From: Euphorbia lathyris
Taxonomy: Eukaryota > Streptophyta > Magnoliopsida > Malpighiales > Euphorbiaceae
Direction: 5' to 3'
Length of the DNA stretch: 64,000 nucleotides
Assembly (NCBI RefSeq): GCF_963576675.1
Contig: NC_088914.1
Span: 14,611,001 to 14,675,000 of the forward strand
The notes below the pieces were generated by a model. That model worked only from the letters and a program-made list of their open reading frames with translations, ran no database searches and was not told where the DNA came from. This document shows positions 46,510-57,602 of this stretch, in pieces (position 1 is the first letter of the stretch; the number at the start of each line of letters is the position of its first letter). Made by a program: the position numbers and the translations under genes.

Positions 46510-48096
46510 TTACTGAAGAGGATTAAACATACCAATGGCTTCTCTCAGTATGCTGAACTGTTCACGAGCCAATGGCTTCGTGAAGATATCCGCAAGTTGC
46601 TCATCCGTTGGGACATAGGTCAGCTTTATCTCACCCTTGAGTACATGGTCTCTAATGAAGTGATGTCTGATGCTGACATGCTTCATCCTGCTGTGCTGAA
46701 TTAGGTTCTTTGATAGATCAATTGCACTTTTGTTGTCACATTTGACCTCAATTGTCTTTGTTTGAACACCATAGTCTTCAAGCTATTGCTTAATCCATAG
46801 GACTTGAGCAACACAGTGTCCAGCAGCAATGTACTCAGCTTCAGTGGTAGACAAGGCTACTGACGCTTGCTTCTTGCTGAACCAGGATACAAGACAGCTC
46901 CCTAGGAAGTGACATCCTCCAGAGGTGCTTTTTCATTCAAGCTTATCTCATCCATAGTCAGCGTCAGTGTATCCAACGAGTGTAAAACCATGAGTGTTGG
47001 GATACCATAAACCTGTGTTCACTGAGCTTTACAAATATCTAAGGATTCTTTTTACAGCTATGTAATGAGATTCCTTAGGGTTAGATTGATATCTAGCACA
47101 ATAGCATACTGAGAACTGAATGTCTGGTCTACTTGCTGTTAAGTAAAGTAGAGAGCCTATCATACCTCGATACAATTTGCTGTCTACCGACTTACCATTC
47201 TCGTCAGCACAAAGGACAGTGTCAGTGCCCATAGGAGTAGATATTGGCTTGCAATTTTCAAGATCATATTTCTTCAATATCTCCTTGGCATATTTAGCTT
47301 GACTGATGAAGATGCCATTTTTCCCTTGTTTGATTTGAAGTCCAAGGAAGAAGTTGAGTTCTCCCATCATTGACATTTCAAACTCAGTCTGCATTTGCTT
47401 GCTAAATTCCTTGCACATTGACTCATTAGTAGCACCAAAAATAATATCATCAACATATATTTGAGCCAACAGGGTATCTTTACCCTTTCTCTTAATGAAT
47501 AAGGTTGTATCAGCTTTACCTCTGACATAATTTCTAGTCAGCAGGAAACTGGTCAGCCTCTCATACCAAGTATGTGGTGCTTGCTTGAGACCATACATAG
47601 CCTTTTTGAGCTTATAAACGTGGTTTGGGAATTTAGGATCCTCAAACCCTGGAGGCTGATTAACATAGACTTCCTCGTTTATAACTCCATTAAGAAATGC
47701 ACTCTTAACATCCATTTGAAACAATTTAAAGTTCATATAACTTGCATATGCACATAAAATTCTAATAGCCTATAGCCTTGCCACTGGGGCAAAGGTCTCA
47801 CCGTAGTCAATACCTTCTTGCTGACTGTAGCCCTGAGCTACAAGCCTTGCTTTGTTCCTGACTACATTTCCTTGTTCATCCAGCTTGTTGCAGAAGACCC
47901 ATCTTGTTCCAATGGTCTTTTGACTACTTGGATGTGGCACTAACTCCCATACATCGTTTCTTCTGAATTGATCAAGTTCCTCTTGCATTGCGCTCATCCA
48001 GAATTCATCGTCCTCAGCATCAGCGAAGTTCTTTGGTTCCTGAACTGAGACGAAGGCTACGTTGTTGAGGTATCTCCTGAGTTGGTTTCTTGTCAT
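46510..48096 (-). pseudogene. pol: Copia-B reverse transcriptase and RNase H
   Basis: [48 protein letters not shown] and the catalytic YVDDIIFG at about 47460-47437. RNase H ends LADIFTKPLAREQF before TAA at 46510-46512. Breaks: TAG at about 47767-47769, TGA at 46948-46950 (the same codon position as the TGA in Copia-A), and others near 46790 and 46930. Confidence 0.9.
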
Positions 48097-48099
48097 CAG

Positions 48100-49638
48100 G
48101 GTATTCTCAGCGGCATCAAGAATAACACTCTCTGAGTGTCCTATTGGTATCCTTATCTCCTTTGGTAGATTGATGTCTTGTGTTGTCTGTGCTTCAACAA
48201 TCTCTGCAGGTGTAGACTGGTCAGTGAAAACAATTTGAGGTTCACTTTTACCTTGGGTCAGCCCTTGAGGGAATGACTCAGCGGCTGTATCTTGATCAGC
48301 AGGTACTGAGTGTGGATCATCCTCGGTCAGCGGCAGATATCTTCCTGCAGGGTTAGTTTCGTCGAACTCAACATGTACTGACTCTTTTAAAACTTGAGTT
48401 CGTTTATTGAAAACTCTGTATGCTTTGCTGTTTGTTGGGTAGCCTAAAAAGATAGCTTCATCAGCTTTTGAGTCAAACTTAGCTAGGCTATCTTTGGTGT
48501 TTAAAATAAAACATTTACAGCCAAAGGCACGAAAGTATCCAATGTTGGGCTTTCATCCTTTCCAAAGTTCGTAGGGGGTTTTCTTTAGTATAGGTCTAAC
48601 AAGAGCCCTATGAAGAATATAGCACGCTGTGTTGACAGCTTCTCCCCAAAAATACTTTGGAAGCCTATGCTCACTCAGCATTGTCCTGACTATTTCAACC
48701 AAGGTTATGTTCTTCCTTTCTACAACCCCATTTTGTTGAGGCATTCTAGGAGCAGAAAAATTATGGTCAATGCCGTTGGTTTAACAGAATTCAACAAACT
48801 GTTGGTTCTTGAATTCTCCACCATTATCACTTCGGATGTGAGCCAGCTTTAGGTCTTTATCATTTTCAAGTTTTCTAACCAAATTTGAAAATGTCTCAAA
48901 GGTCTTATCCTTGCTACTCAGCAAGATGATCTAAGTGTACCGAGAAAAGTCATCTACAATGACCAAGGAAAATCTTCTTCCACCCAGACTCAGCGGCTGG
49001 ACTGGACCGAAGAGATCCAAGTGTAGTAACTCTAACGGACGCTTAGTTGAGACAATATTTTTACTATGAAAAGATTGTTTGGTTTGTTTTCCAGCTTGGC
49101 AAGCGTGGCATAGTTGATCATTTTCAAATTTAAGTTCTGGCAGTCCCTCAACCAATTGCTTTCTTGCTAATTTGGCCAGGAGGTCCATGCTTACATGACC
49201 AAGTCTCCTGTGCCATAGCTAGGAATTTTCTTCCTTTGAAACTAAGCATACAGTTTTTGAAAACTTTTTCTCTAAGTTCAGCATGAAGACATTATCAATG
49301 CGAGGGGCAGTTAAAATTAACTCATTAGTTTTACCCTCGAATATTTTACATCCAGTGTCATCAAATATAACTTTTCTCCCATTGTCATATAGCTGAGCTA
49401 CGCTGAGTAAGTTATATTTGAGTCCGCTGACTAGGGAGACTGACTCAATAGTAGGATTACCTCCAATGGTTCCTGACCCTACTATCTTACCCTTTTTGTT
49501 GTCTCCAAAACTTACGCTTCCTCCTCGTTTACGCTCGAATGTGATGAACTGAGTTTCATCACCAGTCATATGCCTCGAGCATGCGCTATCAATATACCAC
49601 ATCTTTGACTTCTCAGCACATCTTAGGCTTACCTGCAA
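48100..49638 (-). pseudogene. pol: Copia-B protease and integrase
   Basis: Protease with YIDSACSRHMTGDE near 49600, pre-integrase MDLLAKLARKQLVEGL, CHACQAGKQTKQSF, integrase VDDFSRYT, RSDNGGEF and MPQQNGVVERKN, and the IFLGYSTNSKAYRVFNKRT region near 48460. In-frame stops lie at 49216-49218 and 48928-48930 (both TGG-type to TAG) and near 48780 and 48550. Confidence 0.87.
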
Positions 49639-49643
49639 TGTAA

Positions 49644-51410
49644 CTAGTTACTTTTAGGTACCCAATTCTTTTTGGGTCCTTGCTTGTTAGGTTCAATAGG
49701 TAAAGCATCATATTTTATTTTATGGCGGCATACTTGGATAGTATGGCCATTCTTTCCACAGAAGTCACAGCTGACCTTCCGTTTAGGATTTCTTACTGAC
49801 TGGTCAGCACCCCAGTGCTGAGCGTGCCAGCACCCCAGTGCTGAGCGTGCCAGCACACATTTGTGGTGTGTCCTTTCTTCCCACAGAAGTCACACTAGAC
49901 ATTCCCCTGAGGATTCCATCTCTGCTGACCAGTACTTCGGTACTGAGTATTCAGAGGAATATTTCTTTTGTTTGGAACCTTTAGTTGGTTCTGAATGGAT
50001 GTGACGTCCTTTCTTAGTTTCTTAGAATCTGATTGGACCTCAGAGACAAACTTTTGCATAATTCCAATGTTACTATGCAAATCTGAGTTGTCCTGAAGAA
50101 GATATCGAAGGTCACTCAGTTTGACCTCCTCAACCTCGTCACATCGCCTGTTGAGTGCTCTAACCTTTTTATTACACTTTTTGACAAGTGTGTAAAGATC
50201 ACTCAGGGCATTAACCATTTCATTTCTGAGCAAGGGTAGTGATATTACCTCAGTTGACTGTTCCTCATCATCAGATGCAATGGAGGGGCCAGCATGCTCA
50301 GAAGCATATGGCTCAGCAAGTTCGTCAGCCATGAAACAAATCTTCGCTGACTCAGTGTCATCAGCTTCAGATAATGATGAATCATCACTATCACTCCAGG
50401 TTGCCACCATTGCCTTCTTGCCGTTCTTTCTTTCTTTCCTCAACGAGGGACAACTTGACTTGATATGGCAAGTTTGATGACATTCAAAACAAGTAATGGG
50501 CTTTGACCTGTCCTTCTTGTACTTGCTGTCGCTGGAGTCAGCTTTGTACTTATCAAACTTTTTTATAAGGCTTCTTAGAATATCTGTCATTCTTTTTGAA
50601 CAGCCCTTTCATCTTTCTGGTAAACATAGCCATCTCTTCATTGTCTGTTGAGCTTCCATCAGTGGAGTCAGCTTTCATGACAAGAGACTTTTGCTTCTTT
50701 TCTTCAGACTTTTCCTTCACCTCGAAATTCTTCATCGAGATCTCATGGGTCAGCAGTGAGCCGATAAGTTCATCATACTTATAGGTGGTTAAGTCTTGAG
50801 CTTCCTCAACAACGGTCTTCTTTGCTTGCCAGTTTTTAGGAAGACTCCTAAGAATCTTCTTGACTTGTTCTTCCTCAGTGAAGATCTTCCCAAGTCTCTT
50901 GAGCTCGTTGATGATGTTTGTAAACCTTGCATTCATGTCAGAGATTCCTTCATCATCGTTCATTTCGAACAGCTCGTATAGTCTCATCAGCTGGCTCACC
51001 TTGGACTCCTTCACTTTGTTGGTTCTTTCGTAGGTGACCTCCAACTTCTTCCAGATCTCTTGCGCTGACTCACAACCTGATATCTTGTTATATTCTGCAG
51101 CATCAAGCGCACAGTGAAGCATGTTTATAGCCGAAGCGTGATTTTGTAGCTTCTTGAGATCATCCTCTGTCCATTTGGCCTCAGCTTTGACAACTGTTTG
51201 GCCAGCCATAACTTCAACAAGAACAAATGGGCCTTGGACTATTGAAAGCCATGCACTCATATTTGTTGCCTGAATAAAGTTTTTCATCCTATTCTTCCAA
51301 AAGGTGTAGTTAGACCCGAAGAATAGGGGAGGCCGAGTAATGGACAGCCCCTCAGGTAAGATCTGAGTTGTCTGGTTTCCTGGGAGAAACCGAGTGCTGT
51401 TTTCAGCCAT
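49644..51410 (-). pseudogene. gag: Copia-B gag
   Basis: Starts MAENSTRFLPGNQTTQ at 51410; open for 286 codons to about 50553, then a frameshift and a second open part from 50590 to 49895. Zinc knuckles: CFECHQTCHIKSSC near 50495 and a pair near 49890 and 49770. A 23-bp tandem duplication (49805-49827 and 49828-49850) lies between the last two knuckles and shifts the frame. An early stop (GNV-stop) is at 49895. Confidence 0.88.
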
Positions 51411-51458
51411 AGTGGGGATCAGCTCAAGGTAGTTAAACCTTTCACATTGAGCTTTTGA

Positions 51459-51470
51459 GCTCTGATACCA
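51459..51470 (-). other. Copia-B primer-binding site (initiator tRNA-Met)
   Basis: TGGTATCAGAGC on the minus strand, two bases from the 5' LTR; identical to the Copia-A site. Confidence 0.92.
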
Positions 51471-51472
51471 CT

Positions 51473-52810
51473 TGTTGGTCCCTTATAACGTAACAAGTTA
51501 GTTCCAAGGGGGGGATAGGAACTATTTAAAATTTTAGTACGTTAAGGCTGAATTCTTTTTGTTTGAAAAAGGATTACACAGCGCGCTGAGTAAATTAAGA
51601 CACTAGCTTAGTCAACTGGTGACTAAGTCAGCTTCTTTCTTTGAGTCAGGAGATAGCACTTGAGTCTATTCCTGAACTCAGATACTCAATACACACAACT
51701 CAGCGTGACCTCTTTACTTGGTCAGTTTCGTTTAAGCAAGCAATATATATATTAAGGAGTTTAAGGTTAGAAAGATGTTACTCAGCAGATTTATCCAGGT
51801 TCGGCCTCTAAGCCTACGTCCTGTCCCCGGAACACGTTCCGAGCTTTAGAATTCTCTACTGAGCTCTTTAACGGTAGAGCATCAAACCTTTTACAACTTA
51901 GAAGCTGAGTATAAAAAGAGTACCTTCCTCTATACCTCTACTCACTCATAATCTCTCGCTGAGTACTACAACCGAGTACTCAGCCTCTCCTTTCTAATCT
52001 CTAAAAATGAGATTTGTCCTAAACAACAATTGCTAAGACACCTTAGATGATTGAATAATCACTCTAGACTTTTACATGAAAGATATAGAATTTGGTGTAA
52101 GTATTTGCTTTGCTTTTTCTCACAGAACTTCGAGTAGAATTTTGGTCAGCGTAATGGCTTAATGAAGATCTGTGTGGAATGAAGCAACTGAAAGGCCCTA
52201 TTTATAGAGACGTCTGAGGCATCAGTCATTTCGAATTTCGAAATAACCATTGGAGGGAAACGGCTTCCTGTCGTTGTCACTCAGTCCTGCTCAGTGCTCT
52301 TGGCCAATCAGATTCAAGTATCTTCTGTCTTCGGCCAGTGCTGAGCAGCTTTTAGTCAGTCCGGCAGAATGTTTCTCCATTTATGGTAAGGTCAACTAGA
52401 CAGCTTTCTGTGTCTTCTGAACTTTACCCAAAGTAGAAATACTTTGTCTGGAAGTTGTTCTTGCTCAGCTGTTGTCTTGTACTCTTTGTCGATACAACTC
52501 AGCAGCTTCGTTCCGAAGTTGTTCAACGAAGGTCTTCTCGATCCTTCTTTCATTGAGCTGCGTTTTGCACACAACGATAGCGTTTTGCACACGCGGGCCG
52601 AGTGGTCTTGATCTGTTTGACTTGGGCTTTGACTTCCGTATTGGGCTTTAAGCCTTTTAGTCTTTATATCTTATAAACAATTTAACTCAACATTGAACAA
52701 ACACATTAGTGTAATAAATCAAAGCATTTAAACTTAGTGTGTTTAGAATATATTTAATTTTACTTAAATAATTTTGTCAAATCAAAATCATGTGGAAAGG
52801 TGTTTCAACA
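51473..52810 (-). repeat. Copia-B 5' LTR
   Basis: Starts TGTTGGTCCC and ends TTTCAACA in plus orientation, about 97.5 percent identical to 41326-42669 by eye. The U3 TATA region (TATAAATAGGGCC on the minus strand) is near 52195-52210. Confidence 0.92.
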
Positions 52811-54497
52811 CACGTCTCCCTCGAGGTATGGAGGGCATCAGGGGGATCGAACGGCACCATCGAGGTGAAAACTGGAGGGGTTGTCTCAATGCCGGAGTAG
52901 GCCATGCCCGCCTCGCCATAACAAACCACCGAGTACTCTCTCCCTAAGGTCGGGAAGGGTGCGCCGAGGTAGAGCCGCTCTGGTCGGGCAGCGCCTGAGG
53001 ACTCGCCTGCATAATATGAAGGCTCGCTCGCAGATGTCCGGGCCCAGGTATCATCGAAAAAATTCGACGTCCGAGCGCTCCTCAAGGAACCCTCCTGCAA
53101 ACAAAGGCAAAATGAATACCCCCAACTACCTCATAAATAAAGAATAAATAAGTCAAGCACTCACCGGGACCTCCTCTAGGCCAAAGACATCAGCGACGGC
53201 CACCGCCGAGAACACGTCCTCCGCAGGATCAACATCCATCGCTATCTCAGGTGGGTCCATCGGAGTTAAAAGCGTCGTTAAATAGCAAGCGCGACCCCCA
53301 GCATGGTCCATACGTCCCGAGGCACCAATCGGCGGATCAGATCACGACGTATCTCCCGTAGGGGCATAATCCTCACCGCAAACATGGACACAGGGATCTC
53401 GCCTGGAGTCCAATGGGTGGCGTCAACCCCGATGAAGCTCCAATCACCCAAATACCACGCTCGCACGCACGGGCCAGTAAGTACGCACTGATGCCTCTGG
53501 ATGCGAGTGACATAGGCGTAATCGGGACCGAAGTCAAGGTCGTCCCATCCGAATGAGATCTGAAACGCAAGGAAAATCAGACGAGAACGAACAAAAATCC
53601 AGCATAGTCAGGAGACGTTCACCTGTCCCAAGCTCCGTGTGTCAATCCATGATACTGTCCGCCTCCTCTCGATGCTCAAGTCAAAGTCCCTCCACCTCAC
53701 CATAAGCGGAAGCGTAGCCCCGCGCAGACTGCTCCTGCGGGCGCTCGGGAGAATCCTCCTCTCATAGGCCCAAACCTGCTCATAAAAACCGGCGTCAGAA
53801 GCGGAAATCATGAAAATAAAAGACAAGCCAATGATAGAAAACGCACCAGGAGGGAGAATGTGTAGCCACCGAAGTCCTTGCGCTTTCGGCAAGTCAGATC
53901 CAGGAATCGGTAAAGGTACGTCAAGCTAGCTCCAACCCAATCATACGAGGACACCGCATCTAAGTCACGGAAGGCCTGGATGAGACCGGCATGTATGGTC
54001 CCACTCTTGGTGCGGAAAACCGTCTCGCCTAAGGCATACAGGAGGAAACTACGGGTGGCCCGGTCTGTATCGTCTCGATCACAGAAGTCTCAACGACTCA
54101 GCAGGCTGTAGGTGGTGATGAACTTCGCCGGTGTAGACCCGACACCTGTGTAGACTCCGGGACCAAACAATGCAACCACCTCATCAGGGTCGACCCTGGG
54201 ACGCACCATATCGTAGCAAAGGGGGACCGGAGTACCACTACCTCGTAATCCGGTCAGTAGAGAAAAGTCACGGGGTGAGATCGTCATCTCCCCGAACGGA
54301 AGGTGAAAGGTGTGAGTCGAATCCACCCACCTCTCGCAAAGGGCGCGCAAGCCGCGCTTGTCGCACACACCGTTGGCACGGGGCAACGCCAGAATAAAAG
54401 GCTCGAAACCCAACCCTCGCACACGGGCTCTAACCGCCGTGGGAAGCAAGGCATACCAGGAGTGGATGCCCTCGGTAGATCCAGTAACGTCAATAAT
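52811..54497 (-). pseudogene. Antisense plant mobile domain (PMD) gene carried by the gypsy element, main exons
   Basis: Minus-strand exons: 54497-53847, 53775-53623, 53559-53165, and 53094-52811 continuing at 41325-41254; GT-AG splice sites are visible at each internal boundary. The product matches the PMD / aminotransferase-like mobile domain: FEPFILALPRANGVC, ALCERWVDSTHTFHLPFGEM, TISPRDFSLLTGLRGSGTPV, SSYDWVGASLTYLYRFLD, VWAYERRILPSAR. PMD proteins are known from plant transposons and from host genes of the MAIN type. Damage: TGA at 54087-54089 (an Arg codon in CpG context is likely), a one-base frameshift in the 53559-53165 exon, and the Copia-B insertion in the next exon. A first exon at 55252-55155 with a GTAAGT donor and an internal TGA is possible but weak. 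Confidence 0.82.
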
Positions 54498-55706
54498 CTA
54501 GAAGGAACAGTACAAGTGAGAGTGGGACTAAGCCAAAGTCATTATTCCTTAAGGGCCTCACTTCTGATAGAAATTCAGTCTACCTAGTCGTTCTTTAAAT
54601 TTCGTCTAAATTTAACCTATCAAGTTCTTGTTGTTAAGATAGTCATTCTCTAGAGTTTCGTCCATAGGGTCATTGGTTTAGGGTTTAATTTGATTCATTA
54701 TTCTTTGGGGTTCCACTCTCTCGCGTGCTTGCGAAGAGCTTAAGCCTATACGAGTTTTTAAGGATGGTTTAATATTATTCATTTTTTACTATTCACGTGC
54801 ACTATTTACGTTTTTACTATTCACGTACACTATTCACGTTTTTACTATTCACATGCACTATTCACGTTTTTACTATTCACATGCATTGTTCGCATTTTTA
54901 CTATTCATATATACTATTCATGATTTTACTATTCACGTTTTTACTAGTCGCATGCATTGTTCGCATTTTTACTATTCACATGTATAAAGTTCACATTCTT
55001 TCCAAAAATCGTAAAGTATAGCTCACATGCATGAGAGTTCGTGTTTTCTAACTAAAAGGCTTGTAGCCAGTTTAAAGGTTGGCATGCAAATAACGTTCAA
55101 ATGGGGTTGCTAAAGCCTAGAAGTCTTGACAAGTAAAAATAAGGAGGTACTTACCCGGTTAACGTTGGTCCGACTCAGGTGAGAATCAGGGTTCTAGAAA
55201 GGAACCACTCTAGCCAAGTCCTCAAAAACCGCCTCCATACCCTTTGTGCCATCGTATCTACTCGACCCTATCACGAGAATACTCTAATGTTAGTGAGAGA
55301 GAGAGAAGAAGAGAGAGAAGGTGTGGGGTTGGAAATGAACTCCACCACCCTTTTATAAGGGTAGTGGATGGCATGGTCGTAATAAACGAAAAAGGTACGA
55401 CGTGACATAAAGGTAAAAAGTAAATAATTAATTACCGGGTGCACAAACCTCTGATTCGCAGTCCGTTTCAGTCTGCGTTTCTGCCTGGCGGTGGCCAATA
55501 CCCCAAGGAAATGACTCCAGACGACAGCCAAAATTTACAGAACAGTGGCGCCAGTCAAAATACAAACAACAGTCAACAGAAAAATAATTTTTAGCCTAAA
55601 GTGTTCCAGACGAAAGGATAAGGATATTGCTATCAACAACTCTAGTACACGAGACAGTAACTCTAGTAAAAAATGCAGACGACAGTGTCTTGAAATTCAG
55701 AATCGT
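54498..55706. other. Gypsy 3' region, probable first intron and 5' side of the antisense PMD gene
   Basis: At 54788-54985 there is a degenerate tandem repeat built from TACTATTCACGTTTT and TGCACTATTCACG words with a period near 22 and 44 bases. Near 55293-55320 is a GA-rich run. No convincing ORF other than the possible short PMD exon at 55155-55252. Confidence 0.55.
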
Positions 55707-56455
55707 AGAGAGAGCCATTTTACCTGCGGTCGATGACCAGGGTCGCTAGAGAGAGCCATTTTACATGCGGTCGATGACCAGGGTTGCTAGAGAGAGCCAT
55801 TTTACCCGCGGTCGATGACCAGGGTTGCTAGAGAGAGCCATTTTACCTGTGGTCAATGACCAGGGTTGCTAGAGAGAGATATTTTACTCACGGTCGATGA
55901 TCAGGGTTGCTAGAGAGAGCCATTTTACCTGCGGTCGATGACCAGGGTTGCTAGAGAGAGCCATTTTACCCGCGGTCGATGACCAGGGTTGCTAGAAAGA
56001 GCCATTTTACCCGCGGTCGATGACCAGGGTTGCTAGAGAGAGCCATTTTACCCGCGATCGATGACCAGAGTTGCTAGAGAGAGCCATTTTACCCGCGATC
56101 GATGACCAGGGTTGCTAGAGAGAGCCATTTTACCCGCGGTCGATGACTAGGGTTGCTAAAGAGAGTCATTTTACCCGCGGTCGATGACCAGGGTTGCTAG
56201 AGAGAGCCATTTTACCCGCGGTCGATGACCAGGGTTGCTAGAGAGGGCCATTTTACCTGCGGTCGATGACCAGGGTTGCTAGAGAGAGCCATTTTACATG
56301 CGGTCGATGACCAGGGTTGCTAGAGAGAGCCATTTTACCTGCGGTCGATTTAGAGACCAAGGTTGCTAGAGAGAACCATTTTACCCGCGGTCGATTTAGA
56401 GACCAGGGTTGCTAGAAAGAGCCATTTTACATGCGGTCGATTTAGAGACTAGGGT
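55707..56455 (+). repeat. 41-bp minisatellite, about 18 copies, before the gypsy 3' LTR
   Basis: The unit is AGAGAGAGCCATTTTACC followed by CGCGGTCGATGACCAGGG and TTGCT, 41 bases, with few substitutions. The last three units carry an extra TTTAGA inside GATGACC (GATTTAGAGACC), so they form a variant subgroup next to the LTR. There are no unique spacers between units, so this is not a CRISPR-like array. Confidence 0.92.
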
Positions 56456-56660
56456 ACCCAGAAGGAGCGTCCGCCGGCAGCCGATTCGGAGGCAAGGACG
56501 GATAGCCAAAGTGAAGATTGAAGGCAAGACAGGAACTTGCGACATGGAGATCAGGTATCTCTCCTCCTACTCTATATGTGTCTTTTACTTTAATATATTT
56601 CCATTGCATGTGTTGCGTTCACGAAAAACGTTTTCAAAACACACACATCACTGTAAAAAT

Positions 56661-56677
56661 AGAAAAGTAGGGGCAAC
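56661..56677 (+). other. Gypsy polypurine tract
   Basis: AGAAAAGTAGGGGCAAC, purine-rich, ends directly before the TGTAGACACC start of the 3' LTR. Confidence 0.75.
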
Positions 56678-57602
56678 TGTAGACACCGAGTCGGATGACC
56701 TGTGATGAAAACCCATAACAAGACAGTTGAAGCGGCTGATTCCAATAATTTAAATAATAAAAATCACGAAAGGGTCCGGAAGGATTGCGTGCCGTCAAGT
56801 AGACGGCTCGCGAGTGCTCAGCGGCGTTGGGCGAGCGCCCAGCAGCGGCCCGATGGTAGTTGGGCGCACACCCAGCCGGCGTTGGGCGTCGCCCAACCTA
56901 CGTTGGGCGTCGCCCAACCTACGTTGGGCGTCCGCCCAACTCGAAGTTGGACGTCGCCCAACTTAAGGTTGGGCGTCGCCCAACTCAAGGTTGGGCGTCG
57001 CCCAACTCCGTGTTGGGCGTCCGCCCAACCCCCCGTTGGGCGCACGCCCAACCTTGGGATCCGTGGCTATAAAAGGCACAGATCCCCATGCATTTGGGAA
57101 AAAAAAACTTTGGAGCTTCTCACTCTAGACGTTTTTAGAGAGAGAAAGTCAATTTTTTGGGAGAAAATATTTTTTTCCTAAAAAAAATCCAAATTTTCTA
57201 AAAGTCAAATATTTTACCAAAACACCAAAAAACATCGAAAAATCATAATTCGTGGAATCAACTGACTTCAACTGTCAATACCGATCTTGAGGTATTATCC
57301 GAGGACTAGACTCGTTTTATTTATTTATTTTATTTATGTTATTATTCTATTCATTTATTTATTTTTAGGATATAGTTTTATTTATTTATCACGTTTATTT
57401 ACTTTTCCGCGTTTATTTAATTCCCGTCTCCTATTAAACAAATATTTTTGTTTTAAATAAAAAACCCTCGTTTTGACATCCCAACACGAATCGTGATCCA
57501 ATTTGAGGGTAGTTCGGGATCAAAACGTTGTAATTATAAATTTTAAAAATATTTCCAAATAACGTTTTGAAATAAAACATCGTTTTAGGAGTCTCCGTTG
57601 TT
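56678..57602 (+). repeat. Gypsy 3' LTR, truncated (first ~925 bp only)
   Basis: Matches the 5' LTR from 26843 to about 27720, including palindrome array, TATA box and AT-rich start of the transcribed part. It has an extra 26-base stretch near 57166-57190 and small TTTA indels. About 30 substitutions in ~680 aligned bases outside the array (about 4.4 percent). The remaining 1.7 kb is missing; the sequence changes to Copia-A LTR at 57603. Confidence 0.9.

Larger units (their letters stand above)
41326..52810 (-). mobile_element. Copia-B: complete SIRE-like copia element with extra ORF3, minus strand
   Basis: Two full LTRs (41326-42669 and 51473-52810), PBS, gag, protease, integrase, RT, RNase H, ORF3 and a polypurine tract all read on the minus strand. 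The flanks are CATGT (41321-41325) and CACGT (52811-52815): a five-base duplication with one C/T difference at a CpG. It has the same family and gene order as Copia-A. By eye its LTRs differ at about 34 sites in ~1.34 kb (about 2.5 percent), so it is younger than Copia-A. All ORFs carry stops. Confidence 0.93.

Noticed and set aside
55707..56455. CRISPR-like regular array
   Set aside because: Units are contiguous 41-bp minisatellite copies with no unique spacers, in a plant genome.
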